From Amycolatopsis mongoliensis (GTDB taxonomy: Bacteria > Actinomycetota > Actinomycetes > Mycobacteriales > Pseudonocardiaceae): a DNA stretch of 64,000 nucleotides. Under the pieces are notes generated by a model that saw only the letters and a program-made list of their open reading frames with translations, was not told where the DNA came from and searched no databases. Positions 33,604 to 41,300 of this stretch are shown here, one piece after another; the stretch's first letter is position 1, and each line of letters begins with the position of its first letter. Location of the stretch: NCBI RefSeq assembly GCF_030285665.1, contig NZ_CP127295.1, forward strand, positions 10,726,001-10,790,000, in the 5' to 3' direction. The position numbers and the translations under genes were made by a program.

Positions 33604-33825
33604 ATGGCGGAGGACCGGAAGACGATCGGCGGCGCGGCGGACCGCCAGCGCACGTGCGCGATGTGCGGAGCGGAGTTCAGGCTGGGCGATCGCACGGAGG
33701 TGGAGGCGTTATCGGACGGCGAGGTGCGGTACGTGGCGGTGCACCCGGGCCACACGACGTACTCCCCGAGCCGCGAGCGCGCGGCGGCGCGCCGGTTGCG
33801 GCGAACGCCGGGTCAGGCGGCCTGA
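33604..33825 (+). CDS. Unknown 73-residue protein with a CxxC motif
   Basis: From the ATG at 33604 the frame encodes a basic protein with RQRTCAMCGAEFRLGDRTEV, a CxxC knuckle, and VRYVAVHPGHTTYSPSRER with HxxxH-like histidines. Together these could bind one zinc ion. The C-terminus is Arg/Ala rich. GGCGAGG upstream is a weak ribosome site. It is on the opposite strand to its neighbours and is followed by a repeat-rich region. It may be a small zinc-ribbon protein; function unknown. Confidence 0.45.
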   Translation: MAEDRKTIGGAADRQRTCAMCGAEFRLGDRTEVEALSDGEVRYVAVHPGHTTYSPSRERAAARRLRRTPGQAA

Positions 33826-33906
33826 CCGGGCGATGCCTCCCGCCCGGCCCCGCGCCCGGCTCTCGCGCCCGGCACGGGTCGGCTCGGCCGCTGCGGGCAC
33901 CGGGGA

Positions 33907-34083
33907 GCGCCCCAAGGCGGCCTTGGTCGCGTCTGACGCACCGAAGGCCACCTTGGGGCGCTCTGCGCCCGGCGACCGCGGCGGCCCGAGGCCCCGGCGG
34001 CCCGGCCGCGCCCGGGGAGGCGAGGCGCGGGCTGTCCGCGGCCGTGGGGTGGCCGCGGCAAGTTTCGTGAAGGTGGCCTTCAC
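33907..34083. repeat. Dispersed palindromic repeats (CCAAGGYGGCC type)
   Basis: Bases 33907 to 33962 form an imperfect inverted repeat: GCGCCCCAAGGCGGCCTTGG on the left and ACCGAAGGCCACCTTGGGGC on the right, around TGACG. At 34067 to 34083 is GTGAAGGTGGCCTTCAC, a second palindrome with the same GGCCTT core. I recall such AAGGCCACCTT palindromes as frequent between genes in Amycolatopsis. The rest of 33826 to 34119 is very GC-rich with no gene. They could be terminators or a non-autonomous repeat family. Confidence 0.6.
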
Positions 34084-34119
34084 GGCGTTCGGCGCGAGCG
34101 CCAGTGGGATCAGCCGGGG

Positions 34120-34314
34120 TCAGTGCGGCAGGCCCGACATCCGCCAGGCACCCGCCCCGGGCCGCGGCTCCCGGGCCCGCCACGCCGGGTCCCCCCACAC
34201 CGACGGCCCCGGGATCTCCGGTGACCGAACAGCCGAAACAGCGTGCAGGACCGCCGTCAACGCCGCCAGCTCGCAGTCGTCCGGTGCACCGTGCAGGACG
34301 CGGATCGCGGACAT
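34120..34314 (-). CDS. Acyl-CoA carboxylase epsilon subunit
   Basis: A 64-residue protein with the actinobacterial AccE pattern: IRVLHGAPDDCELAALTAVL at the N-terminus (compare VVRGNPTxEELAALxAVL) and the C-terminal WRAREPRPGAGAWRMSGLPH (compare RPGPGAWRxSGLP). These small subunits stabilise the carboxyltransferase beta subunit in actinobacterial acyl-CoA carboxylases. The ATG at 34314 follows GAGGGAG and begins ten bases after the beta-subunit stop. Finding it beside the beta subunit confirms that this is a complete beta-epsilon pair; the biotin-carrying alpha subunit must come from elsewhere. Confidence 0.85.
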   Translation of the reverse strand: MSAIRVLHGAPDDCELAALTAVLHAVSAVRSPEIPGPSVWGDPAWRAREPRPGAGAWRMSGLPH

Positions 34315-34324
34315 CGGGACTCCC

Positions 34325-36034
34325 TCAGATCGGCAGGTTGCCGTGCTTGCGGCCGGGCGCCGGCTTGCGCTTGTCGCGCAGCATCGCGAGCCCGCGGGCC
34401 ACCGCGGCACGGGTCTCCGCCGGGTCGATGATGTCGTCGACCAAGCCGCGCTCGGCCGCGTACTGGGGATTCAGGTACTCCTGTGTGTACTCCGCGACCA
34501 GCTTCGCGCGCAACGCCGCCGGGTCGGCGGAGGCCGCCAGGTCGCGGCGGTACAGCACGTTCACCGCGCCCTCCGCGCCCATCACCGCGATCTGGTTGGT
34601 CGGCCACGCCAGCGACAGGTCGCAGCCGATCGACCGCGAGTCCATCACGATGTATGCGCCGCCGAAGGCCTTGCGCAGGATCACCTGGATCCGCGGGACC
34701 GTCGCTTCGCAGTACGCGTGCAGCAGCTGCGCGCCCTGGCGAATGATGCCGCCGCGCTCCTGCTCCACCCCGGGCAGGAATCCCGGCACGTCCACGAGAC
34801 TCACCAGCGGGATGCCGAACGCGTCGCAGAACCGCACGAACCGCGCTGCCTTCTGCGACGCCGGCCCGTCGAGCACGCCGGCGAACACCATCGGCTGGTT
34901 GCCGACCAGGCCGACCACGCGGCCGTCGATGCGCGCCAGCGCGCACAGCACGTTGCGCGCCCAGCCCTCGTGCAGCTCGAAGAACTCGCCGTCGTCGGCG
35001 ACCTCGGCGAAGACGTCCCGCATGTCGTACGGCTGGTTCGGCTCCACCGGCACCAGCTCCGCCAGGCGGGGCCGGTAGTCGTCCTTCGCGTTCGTCGGCG
35101 CGGTCGGAGGCGGCGGGTCGAGGTAGTTCGACGGCAGCAGCGACACCAGGTACCGGACGTCGGCGAGGCAGCTCTCCTCGTCGTCGTGCACCACCGTCGC
35201 GACGCCCGAGGCGCTGCCGTGGACGTCGGCGCCGCCCAGCTCCTCGTGCGTGACGCGCTGCCCGCTGACGGCCTCGACGACGTCGGGCCCGGTCAGGTAC
35301 ATCCGCGCGGTGTCGCGCACCATGAACGTGAAGTCCGCGAGCGCCGGCGAGTACGCCGCGCCGCCCGCGCAGGGGCCGAGGACGACGCTGATCTGCGGGA
35401 TGACGCCGGACGCCTCGACCTGGCGGCGGAAGATGCCGCCGTAGCCGTTCAGCGCCAGCACGCCCTCCTGGATCCGGGCGCCGCCGCTGTCGTTGAGCCC
35501 GATCACCGGGGCGCCGTTGGCCACCGCGAGGTCGAGCACCTTGTGGATCTTCGCCGCGTGCGCCTCGCCGAGCGAACCGCCGAAGAGCGTGAAGTCCTGA
35601 GCGTAGACGAACACCCGGCGCCCGTCGATGGTGCCGGAGCCGGCGACCACGCCGTCGGTGTGCGGGTGGTTGCCCGCCAGGCCCGGGCCGGTCGCCTGGT
35701 GGCGCCGGTAGGGCTCGAGCTCGGTGAAAGAGTCTTCGTCGAGCAGCAGGGCCAGCCGTTCGCGCGCGGTCAGCTTGCCCAGCGAGTGCTGCCGCCGGAC
35801 GGCGTCGAGCTTGCCCTCGTGGATGTGCGAGCGCAGCTCCTCGCGGCGCCGGCGCAGCAGCGACATGGCGGGCGGCGACGGCGGCGCCAGGTCGGCAGCG
35901 CGGGCCAACTCTATGACCTGCGCGTCCCCGGACGACGCCGAGCGGCCCAGCCGGCGGCGCCGGCCCCCATCGGGGACCGGCACCACCTCGGCGGCGCCGG
36001 CCCGCGCCGCACCGGACTCCTGGCTTCCGCTCAC
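34325..36034 (-). CDS. Acyl-CoA carboxylase carboxyltransferase beta subunit
   Basis: A 569-residue carboxyltransferase with both crotonase-like halves. Typical stretches are GKLTARERLALLLDEDSFTE, VYAQDFTLFGGSLGEAHAAK, LNDSGGARIQEGVLALNGYG (first oxyanion loop), LVDVPGFLPGVEQERGGIIR and RKAFGGAYIVMDSRSIGCDL (second). Enzymes of this family carboxylate acetyl- or propionyl-CoA. Residues 1 to about 45 are a Ser/Ala/Arg-rich extension. The start GTG at 36034 overlaps the stop of the 60-residue protein. It belongs to the operon of the enediyne PKS, so its likely job is to raise malonyl-CoA supply for the iterative PKS. Substrate choice (acetyl or propionyl) is not certain from the sequence. Confidence 0.9.
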   Translation of the reverse strand: MSGSQESGAARAGAAEVVPVPDGGRRRRLGRSASSGDAQVIELARAADLAPPSPPAMSLLRRRREELRSHIHEGKLDAVRRQHSLGKLTARERLALLLDEDSFTELEPYRRHQATGPGLAGNHPHTDGVVAGSGTIDGRRVFVYAQDFTLFGGSLGEAHAAKIHKVLDLAVANGAPVIGLNDSGGARIQEGVLALNGYGGIFRRQVEASGVIPQISVVLGPCAGGAAYSPALADFTFMVRDTARMYLTGPDVVEAVSGQRVTHEELGGADVHGSASGVATVVHDDEESCLADVRYLVSLLPSNYLDPPPPTAPTNAKDDYRPRLAELVPVEPNQPYDMRDVFAEVADDGEFFELHEGWARNVLCALARIDGRVVGLVGNQPMVFAGVLDGPASQKAARFVRFCDAFGIPLVSLVDVPGFLPGVEQERGGIIRQGAQLLHAYCEATVPRIQVILRKAFGGAYIVMDSRSIGCDLSLAWPTNQIAVMGAEGAVNVLYRRDLAASADPAALRAKLVAEYTQEYLNPQYAAERGLVDDIIDPAETRAAVARGLAMLRDKRKPAPGRKHGNLPI

Positions 36035-36213
36035 GCGGCATCCCTCGTCCGGACCAGGTGGTCCCGCTCGATCTCGGCGACGATGTCGGACCACACGATG
36101 CCGCGGCCCAGCCGGGGCATCGGACGGACCACGGCGTCCACGGCCGACGGGGTGTGGACCGCTTCCGGCTGCCGGTCACCGGTGTCCGTGCGCCCGGTGT
36201 CGCTGGTGGTCAT
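36031..36213 (-). CDS. Unknown 60-residue protein in the PKS operon
   Basis: The frame encodes a small acidic N-terminus (MTTSDTGRTDTGDRQPEAVH) and then VVRPMPRLGRGIVWSDIVAE, IERDHLVRTRDAA. It begins with an ATG overlapping the stop of the SDR gene (ATGA) and ends overlapping the GTG of the carboxylase gene (GTGA). Overlap on both sides is strong evidence that it is translated. It does not match the epsilon subunit, which is separately present. It may be a small partner of the dehydrogenase or carboxylase; function unknown. Confidence 0.65.
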   Translation of the reverse strand: MTTSDTGRTDTGDRQPEAVHTPSAVDAVVRPMPRLGRGIVWSDIVAEIERDHLVRTRDAA

Positions 36214-37277
36214 GACAGGACCTCCTCGGTCTGGCCGGTCCCGGGGCCGGGACCGGTGGGAACTGCCGGACGCCGGCTGACGTCCGATGTGGACCGAACT
36301 GCCGCGCCCGCCTGCCGGACCGTGATCCGCCCGGTCGCGTGCAGCCAGGCCACCGTGTCGCGCACGGTCTCGCCCACCGGCCGCGCCGGCACGCCCCCGG
36401 TGGGCGCGTCCGCGGCGACGGGCACCGCCGTCGCGCAGACGTGGATCGCGCCGTACTGCACCGGCAGCGCCCACGGCCACCCGCGCTGCAGCAGGTCGGC
36501 GAACCGCCCCACCGGGTACAGCGCCCGCGGGGGCAGGAACACCGCCGGCAGCGCGCGCCCGGTCGCCGCCCGGACCGTGGCCAGGTACTCCCGAGTGCTG
36601 AGGAAGTGCCCCGGTCCGAAGAACGCGGCACCGGACACCTCCCCGTCGAGGAGCCGGGCGTGCAGCTCCGCGGAGTCGCGGACGTCCCCGACCGGAAGCC
36701 CGCGGCCCGGCCAGATCGGCGTCAGCCCTCGCAGCACGGCGCGCAGCCGGGCGTTCTGGTCGCCCAGGTGCGGGTCGTCCGGGCCGAGCAGGGCCGGCGG
36801 GTACGTGACGGCGATCGGCGCACCCGCCGACCGGTGCTGCCGCGCGATCCGCTCGGCCGCCGCCTTCGACGCGAGGTAGGGCTCCCGCGACGCGCCGAGC
36901 GGGCTCGAAACCCCGATCGACGGGGCGGTCGTGGGGTACAGCGCCCCGACCGTCGACACGTGCACGATCCGGCCGGTGCCCGCCCGGCGCGCGGCGGCGA
37001 GGACCACTTCGGTGCCGCGCACGTTCACCCGCCACAGCTCGTCGCGACGCCGGCTGTCGAACGTGTAGATGCCCGCCGCGTGCAGCAGCGCGTCCGCCCC
37101 CGCCACCAGCCGGCGGGCCGCGGCCGGATCCGTGACGTCACCCGCCACGACGTCCACTGTGGACGGAACGGTGGCGGGGTCGCGGGCGAGCAGCCGGACC
37201 CGGTGCCCCCGCCGCAGCAGCGCGGCGGCCGTGTGGGTACCCAGGAAGCCGGTGCCACCCGTGACCGCGATCAGCAT
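36210..37277 (-). CDS. NAD(P)-dependent epimerase/dehydratase-type SDR
   Basis: A 355-residue extended short-chain dehydrogenase. The nucleotide-binding motif is AVTGGTGFLGTHTAAALLRR at residues 4 to 23. VDVVAGDVTDPAAARRLVAG, LLHAAGIYTF, and VHVSTVGALYP, then the YLASK Tyr-Lys pair of the active site, follow. The overall shape is that of dihydroflavonol reductase or 3-beta-hydroxysteroid dehydrogenase-like members rather than a nucleotide-sugar epimerase. The ATG at 37277 has GGGAGGGAC upstream. It follows the flavin reductase by 13 bases in the PKS operon. A ketone reduction on the core or a side unit is likely; there are no nucleotide-sugar genes in the window to link it to a sugar. Confidence 0.82.
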   Translation of the reverse strand: MLIAVTGGTGFLGTHTAAALLRRGHRVRLLARDPATVPSTVDVVAGDVTDPAAARRLVAGADALLHAAGIYTFDSRRRDELWRVNVRGTEVVLAAARRAGTGRIVHVSTVGALYPTTAPSIGVSSPLGASREPYLASKAAAERIARQHRSAGAPIAVTYPPALLGPDDPHLGDQNARLRAVLRGLTPIWPGRGLPVGDVRDSAELHARLLDGEVSGAAFFGPGHFLSTREYLATVRAATGRALPAVFLPPRALYPVGRFADLLQRGWPWALPVQYGAIHVCATAVPVAADAPTGGVPARPVGETVRDTVAWLHATGRITVRQAGAAVRSTSDVSRRPAVPTGPGPGTGQTEEVLS

Positions 37278-37290
37278 GACCGTCCCTCCC

Positions 37291-37854
37291 TCAGGCCGCG
37301 CGGGCCTTCCCGTCGACCTGGTGGTAAGCGCCGCCGTAGAAGACCAGCGCGTGCTCGCCGGTCCCGCGGCTGGTGGCGAGCACCCGGCCCAGGAAGATCG
37401 AGTGGTCACCGCCCTCCACCACCTGCGCCAGCTCGCACTCCAGCCAGGCCAGCGCCCCGGTCAGCAGCGGGGCCCCGGTCCGGTCGCCCGGCGTGTAACC
37501 GACGGCTTCGAACTGGGCCATCCCGTCGGGCCGCCGCCAGTCGGCGAAGTACTTCGACGTCTCCTGCTGGTCCGCGGACAGGATGTTCACCCCGAACGAA
37601 CCGGCGCTCACGATCGCCGTGTGCATCCGGGCCGCCTTGGCCACGCAGCACAGCACCATCGGCGGTTCCAGCGACACCGACGAGAACGCGTTGGCGGTCA
37701 TGCCGTGCGCGTCCTCCCCGCCCGCCGTCAGCACCGTCACGCCGGTGGCGAACTGCGCCATCACCTGCCGCAGTCCTGGCTGGGGCGAGAGGCCGCGGTG
37801 TGCCGGCGACCTCCGCAGCCGCTTCAGCACGGGAGGATCCGATTCGTAGCCCAC
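37291..37854 (-). CDS. Flavin reductase, HpaC/SgcE6 type
   Basis: A 187-residue NAD(P)H:flavin reductase of the FMN-binding split-barrel family. Motifs: VMAQFATGVTVLTAGGEDAH, GMTANAFSSVSLEPPMVLCC, SAGSFGVNILSADQQETSKY and EGGDHSIFLGRVLA with the conserved GDH. It resembles SgcE6, the free reductase that supplies FADH2 in the C-1027 pathway. In this cluster it can serve three separate flavin enzymes: the phenol hydroxylase (10845), the halogenase (14578) and the acyl-CoA dehydrogenase-fold monooxygenase (28028). The GTG at 37854 lies three bases after the thioesterase stop, with AAGGGAG inside that gene's end. Confidence 0.9.
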   Translation of the reverse strand: MGYESDPPVLKRLRRSPAHRGLSPQPGLRQVMAQFATGVTVLTAGGEDAHGMTANAFSSVSLEPPMVLCCVAKAARMHTAIVSAGSFGVNILSADQQETSKYFADWRRPDGMAQFEAVGYTPGDRTGAPLLTGALAWLECELAQVVEGGDHSIFLGRVLATSRGTGEHALVFYGGAYHQVDGKARAA

Positions 37855-37857
37855 TTG

Positions 37858-38310
37858 TCAGACTCCCTTGCCGTTGACCGCGGCCGTCGCGTAAGGCGCC
37901 AGCGCCTCGCGCAGCTGCTCGGGGACCCGCGACGGCACGGTGGCCGTGTTGGGCCCGCGCATGCAGGCGATCCGCTGCCGTCCCCTGGCGACCAGCCGCT
38001 CGTCGCCCTCGGGGGTGAGGTGGACGTAGTCGAACGCGAACTGGATCTGCGTCGAGGTGAGTTCCTCCAGCCGCAGCCGGATGGACAGCTCGTCGAAGGC
38101 GGTGATCTCGGCGAAGAACTCGCACTCCACCTTGAGGGTGAACAGCTTGAGGTCGTGGCGGACCTCTTCGAGCACCGCCGGGGCCTTCTCCTTGAGGAAC
38201 ATCTCGCGGCACCGGCCCTGCCAGCGCACGTAGTTCACGTAGTAGACGTTGCCCACCAGGTTGGTCTCTTCGAAGCCGACCGTGTGGCGGATCTCGTAGT
38301 AGTCGGCCAT
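37858..38310 (-). CDS. Enediyne hot-dog thioesterase (TEBC/SgcE10 type)
   Basis: A 150-residue 4-hydroxybenzoyl-CoA thioesterase-like protein. It begins YYEIRHTVGFEETNLVGNVY and YVNYVRWQGRCREMFL, the family's active-site region, and has FFAEITAFDELSIRLRLEEL and FAFDYVHLTPEGDERLVARG strands. The TEBC enzymes hydrolyse the polyene from the enediyne PKS; the active-site Arg and Asn replace the Asp of plant-type homologues, as seen here in ETNLVGN. It starts at the ATG at 38310, two bases after the PKS stop, so the two are co-translated. The pair is the diagnostic core of an enediyne pathway. Confidence 0.95.
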   Translation of the reverse strand: MADYYEIRHTVGFEETNLVGNVYYVNYVRWQGRCREMFLKEKAPAVLEEVRHDLKLFTLKVECEFFAEITAFDELSIRLRLEELTSTQIQFAFDYVHLTPEGDERLVARGRQRIACMRGPNTATVPSRVPEQLREALAPYATAAVNGKGV

Positions 38311-38312
38311 CT

Positions 38313-41300
38313 TCAGTTCCCCTCTGCGTGGAGCACGGCGAAGACGATCGGATCGGTCCGGTCGTTGACGGTGGTCGACCAGGTGGCGATCCGCGCGCCG
38401 CCGGAGGCGAGCAGCGCCCACCCGTCGGCGTCGACCTGGCGCACGGTGAGGGCCTGGGTCATCGAGCCGGTCTTGCGGACGCACTCCAGTGCGCTCCAGA
38501 CCCGTGTGTTGGCCACGCTGAGCGGTTCGCCGGTGTCCGCGGCCAGCAGCCGGCCGAGGGCGAGGAGCTCTTCGCCCAGCAGTCCGGCCCAGTCCTCTTC
38601 GGTGCGTTCGATCGCCGTCTCGATGTCGCAGGCGACCTGGTCGGCGCCGACGACCACGAGGGTCAGCTCCGAGGTGTGCGACGCGGTGACGTGCACGCCG
38701 TCGCACTCCGGCTTGCCGTCGGGACGGTAGTGGATCTCGACCGGCCGGTCGAGCGCGCGGCCCGCGGCGAGTGCGGTCTGCGCCCTCCGCTCGGCGATGC
38801 CTTCCGCCGGGCGGCCGGCCGGGTCCGGTTCGAGCACCACCGCCCGCGACCCGCCGAGCAGCCGTTCACAGGAACGCTCCACATAGGACCCGAGCATCGA
38901 GGGGACCCACGGCCCGGCACCGTCGCGCTTGCGGACCGCGCGCAGCTTCAGGCCTTCCCAGCGCTCGACCAGCGTCCCGTCCGGGTTGCGCACGTCGAGG
39001 TCGTAGACGTAGCTGTCGCCGTTCTGGGAGCGTTCCTTCGCGTCCAGCAACACGTACTCGTCGTGCTGGCGGCCGGGTTCGGCCAGGTACAGCTTCTCGA
39101 TGCCCTGCGGCAGCAGCGTCGCGTCCGGGACGCAGCACTGGATCGCGTGCATCATCGCGTCCCGGGTGCCCGGGTCGGCCAGCAGCCGCTCCTGCGGGAG
39201 GAACGGGGCGAACCACTGGTGGTCGGCGCTGGTCGCGATCTCGGCGACCGCGTGCCGGGCGCTCGCCCGGCGGTAACCGAGGACCCGCTGGAACCGCTTG
39301 CCCTGGAACAGGACCGAGCCGTACAGCTCGCTGACCGGCTCCACCGGCACCGGCGGCAGCGCGACGTCGCGGGCGACGCGCTCGCCGATCTCCGTCGGCC
39401 GGGCGAAGCTCAGCCGCGCCTTGAAGTGGTCGGCGCTGAAGCCGGTCTCCTCGCTGCGGATCACGACGTCGACGGTGTCGGCGTCCCGGGCCAGCGTGGC
39501 CAGGCGGACCGTGGTCGACCCGCCCGGGGAGACGATGATCGGCCGGAGGAACTCGACGTCGGTGAGCACCGGGGTCCCGGTGCGGTCCAGCGTCGCCGCC
39601 GCGGCCTGCGTCATGGCCTCCATGCCGAGCACCGCCGGGAACAGCAGCTGCCCGTCGAGCAGGTGGTCGGTCAGGTACGGGTCGGCGCCGTCGGACAGGT
39701 CGGCCTCGGTGATCAGCTCGACGCCCGGGTAGTGCACGACCGCGCGGTCGACGAACCGGGTCAGCGGCAGTTCGCGCTTCTGGATCGGCAGCGTGGCCAG
39801 GCCCGACGTGCGGCCGCAGACCACCAGCACCGGCGGCGCGGCCGGGTCGGCCAGCACCTGGCGGAGGATGGTGATGCCCTCCTCGGTCGGGATCGGCGTG
39901 ATGCCGTCGCGCATCAGGGCGGACACGACGCCGAGCTTCTCGCCCATGCCGGTGCCCGACCAGACCGACCACTCCAGCGCGATCGCCCGCGCCTGCGGGT
40001 GTTCCTGGCCGAAGCGCAGGGTCAGCTCGGTCATCCAGTCGTTCGCCGTGGCGTAGTGCGCTTCCCCGCGCAGGCCCGCCCGGCCGATGATGCTGCCGAA
40101 GGTGACCAGGAGCTTGACGCGGTCCTGGTCCACCGCGGCGAGCACCGCGTTGAGGCCGCCGATCTTCGGGGCGAGGGTCTTGCGGAAGCTGTCCTCGGTG
40201 AGGCTGAAGAGGGCGGCCGGCTCGTTGCGGCCCGCGCCGTGGAGGATCGCCGTGACCGGGCCGAGCTCGGCCTGGACCCGGGCGACCGCCTCGGCGATCT
40301 GCGGGGCGCTGGTGACGTCGGCGCGCTCGTAGCGGTAGCGGATGCCCGCCGCCTCCATGCGGTCGAGGTTCTCCGCCAGCTCGGTGTCGGTTTCGGGGTC
40401 GCTGCGGCCGAGCAGGGCCAGCTTGGCCCCGGAGTCCTTGGCCAGCGCCAGCGCGCTCTCCGCGGTGATGCCCTTGCCACCACCGGTGACGAGCAGGACG
40501 TCGGAGGAGTCCAGCGAGTCGCGGATCGGCCCGGCCTTGGGCGCCGGCAGCGCGGACAACCGCGGCACCGTGCGCCCGCCGTCGGCACCGTAGCGGGCCT
40601 CGGTGAAGTCCGTGGTCGCGGCGACCTCGCTCACCACGAGGTGCACGGTTTCGGCGATCGCGTCCACATCGGACGGCGACGGGTCGGCGAAGTCGATGAT
40701 CGTCGTCTTCGCCGACGGGTCCTCGAGCCGCAGGGTCCTGGCGAGCCCGGCCGCACCGTAGCCGTGGTGCACGACCACGAAGCGCGTGCCGTTGGGGGCG
40801 GCCATGACGGCGCGGCCGGCGTCGAGGAAGAGACCGACGTGGCTGGAGTCGCAGTCCGCCGGCAGGCAGAGCAGCACGCCGTCGCCTGCTCCGGACGCGG
40901 CGAGCGCGGCCTTCAGCGGTTCGGCCAGCGGGTGCCGCGGCGTCGAGAAGACCTGCCAGTCCGCACGGCCGTTGCCCGGCGGGAGGTCCGCGCCGGGCCG
41001 CGGCGCGGGCACGTACTCGACCGCGAACGGCCGGACCCACGGTCCGACGCCCGGGGCTTCGCCGACGGTGGTGTCGGTCGGCTTCGCCGTCTGCGCCAGC
41101 TCGTCGATCATCTCGGCGAGCTCACCGAGGCACACCGTCGCGAAGTTCGGCATGCCCTCCAGCGCGGGCCGGCCCAGCGCCCGGGTGACGTCGTTGACCA
41201 GCTGCCCGACCGTGATCGACGACAGGTGCAGGTCGTCGAGCGGGTGGGTGTCGGCGGTGACCGCCTCCAGCGGCAGCTCGACGCGCTCGGCGGCGAGCTT

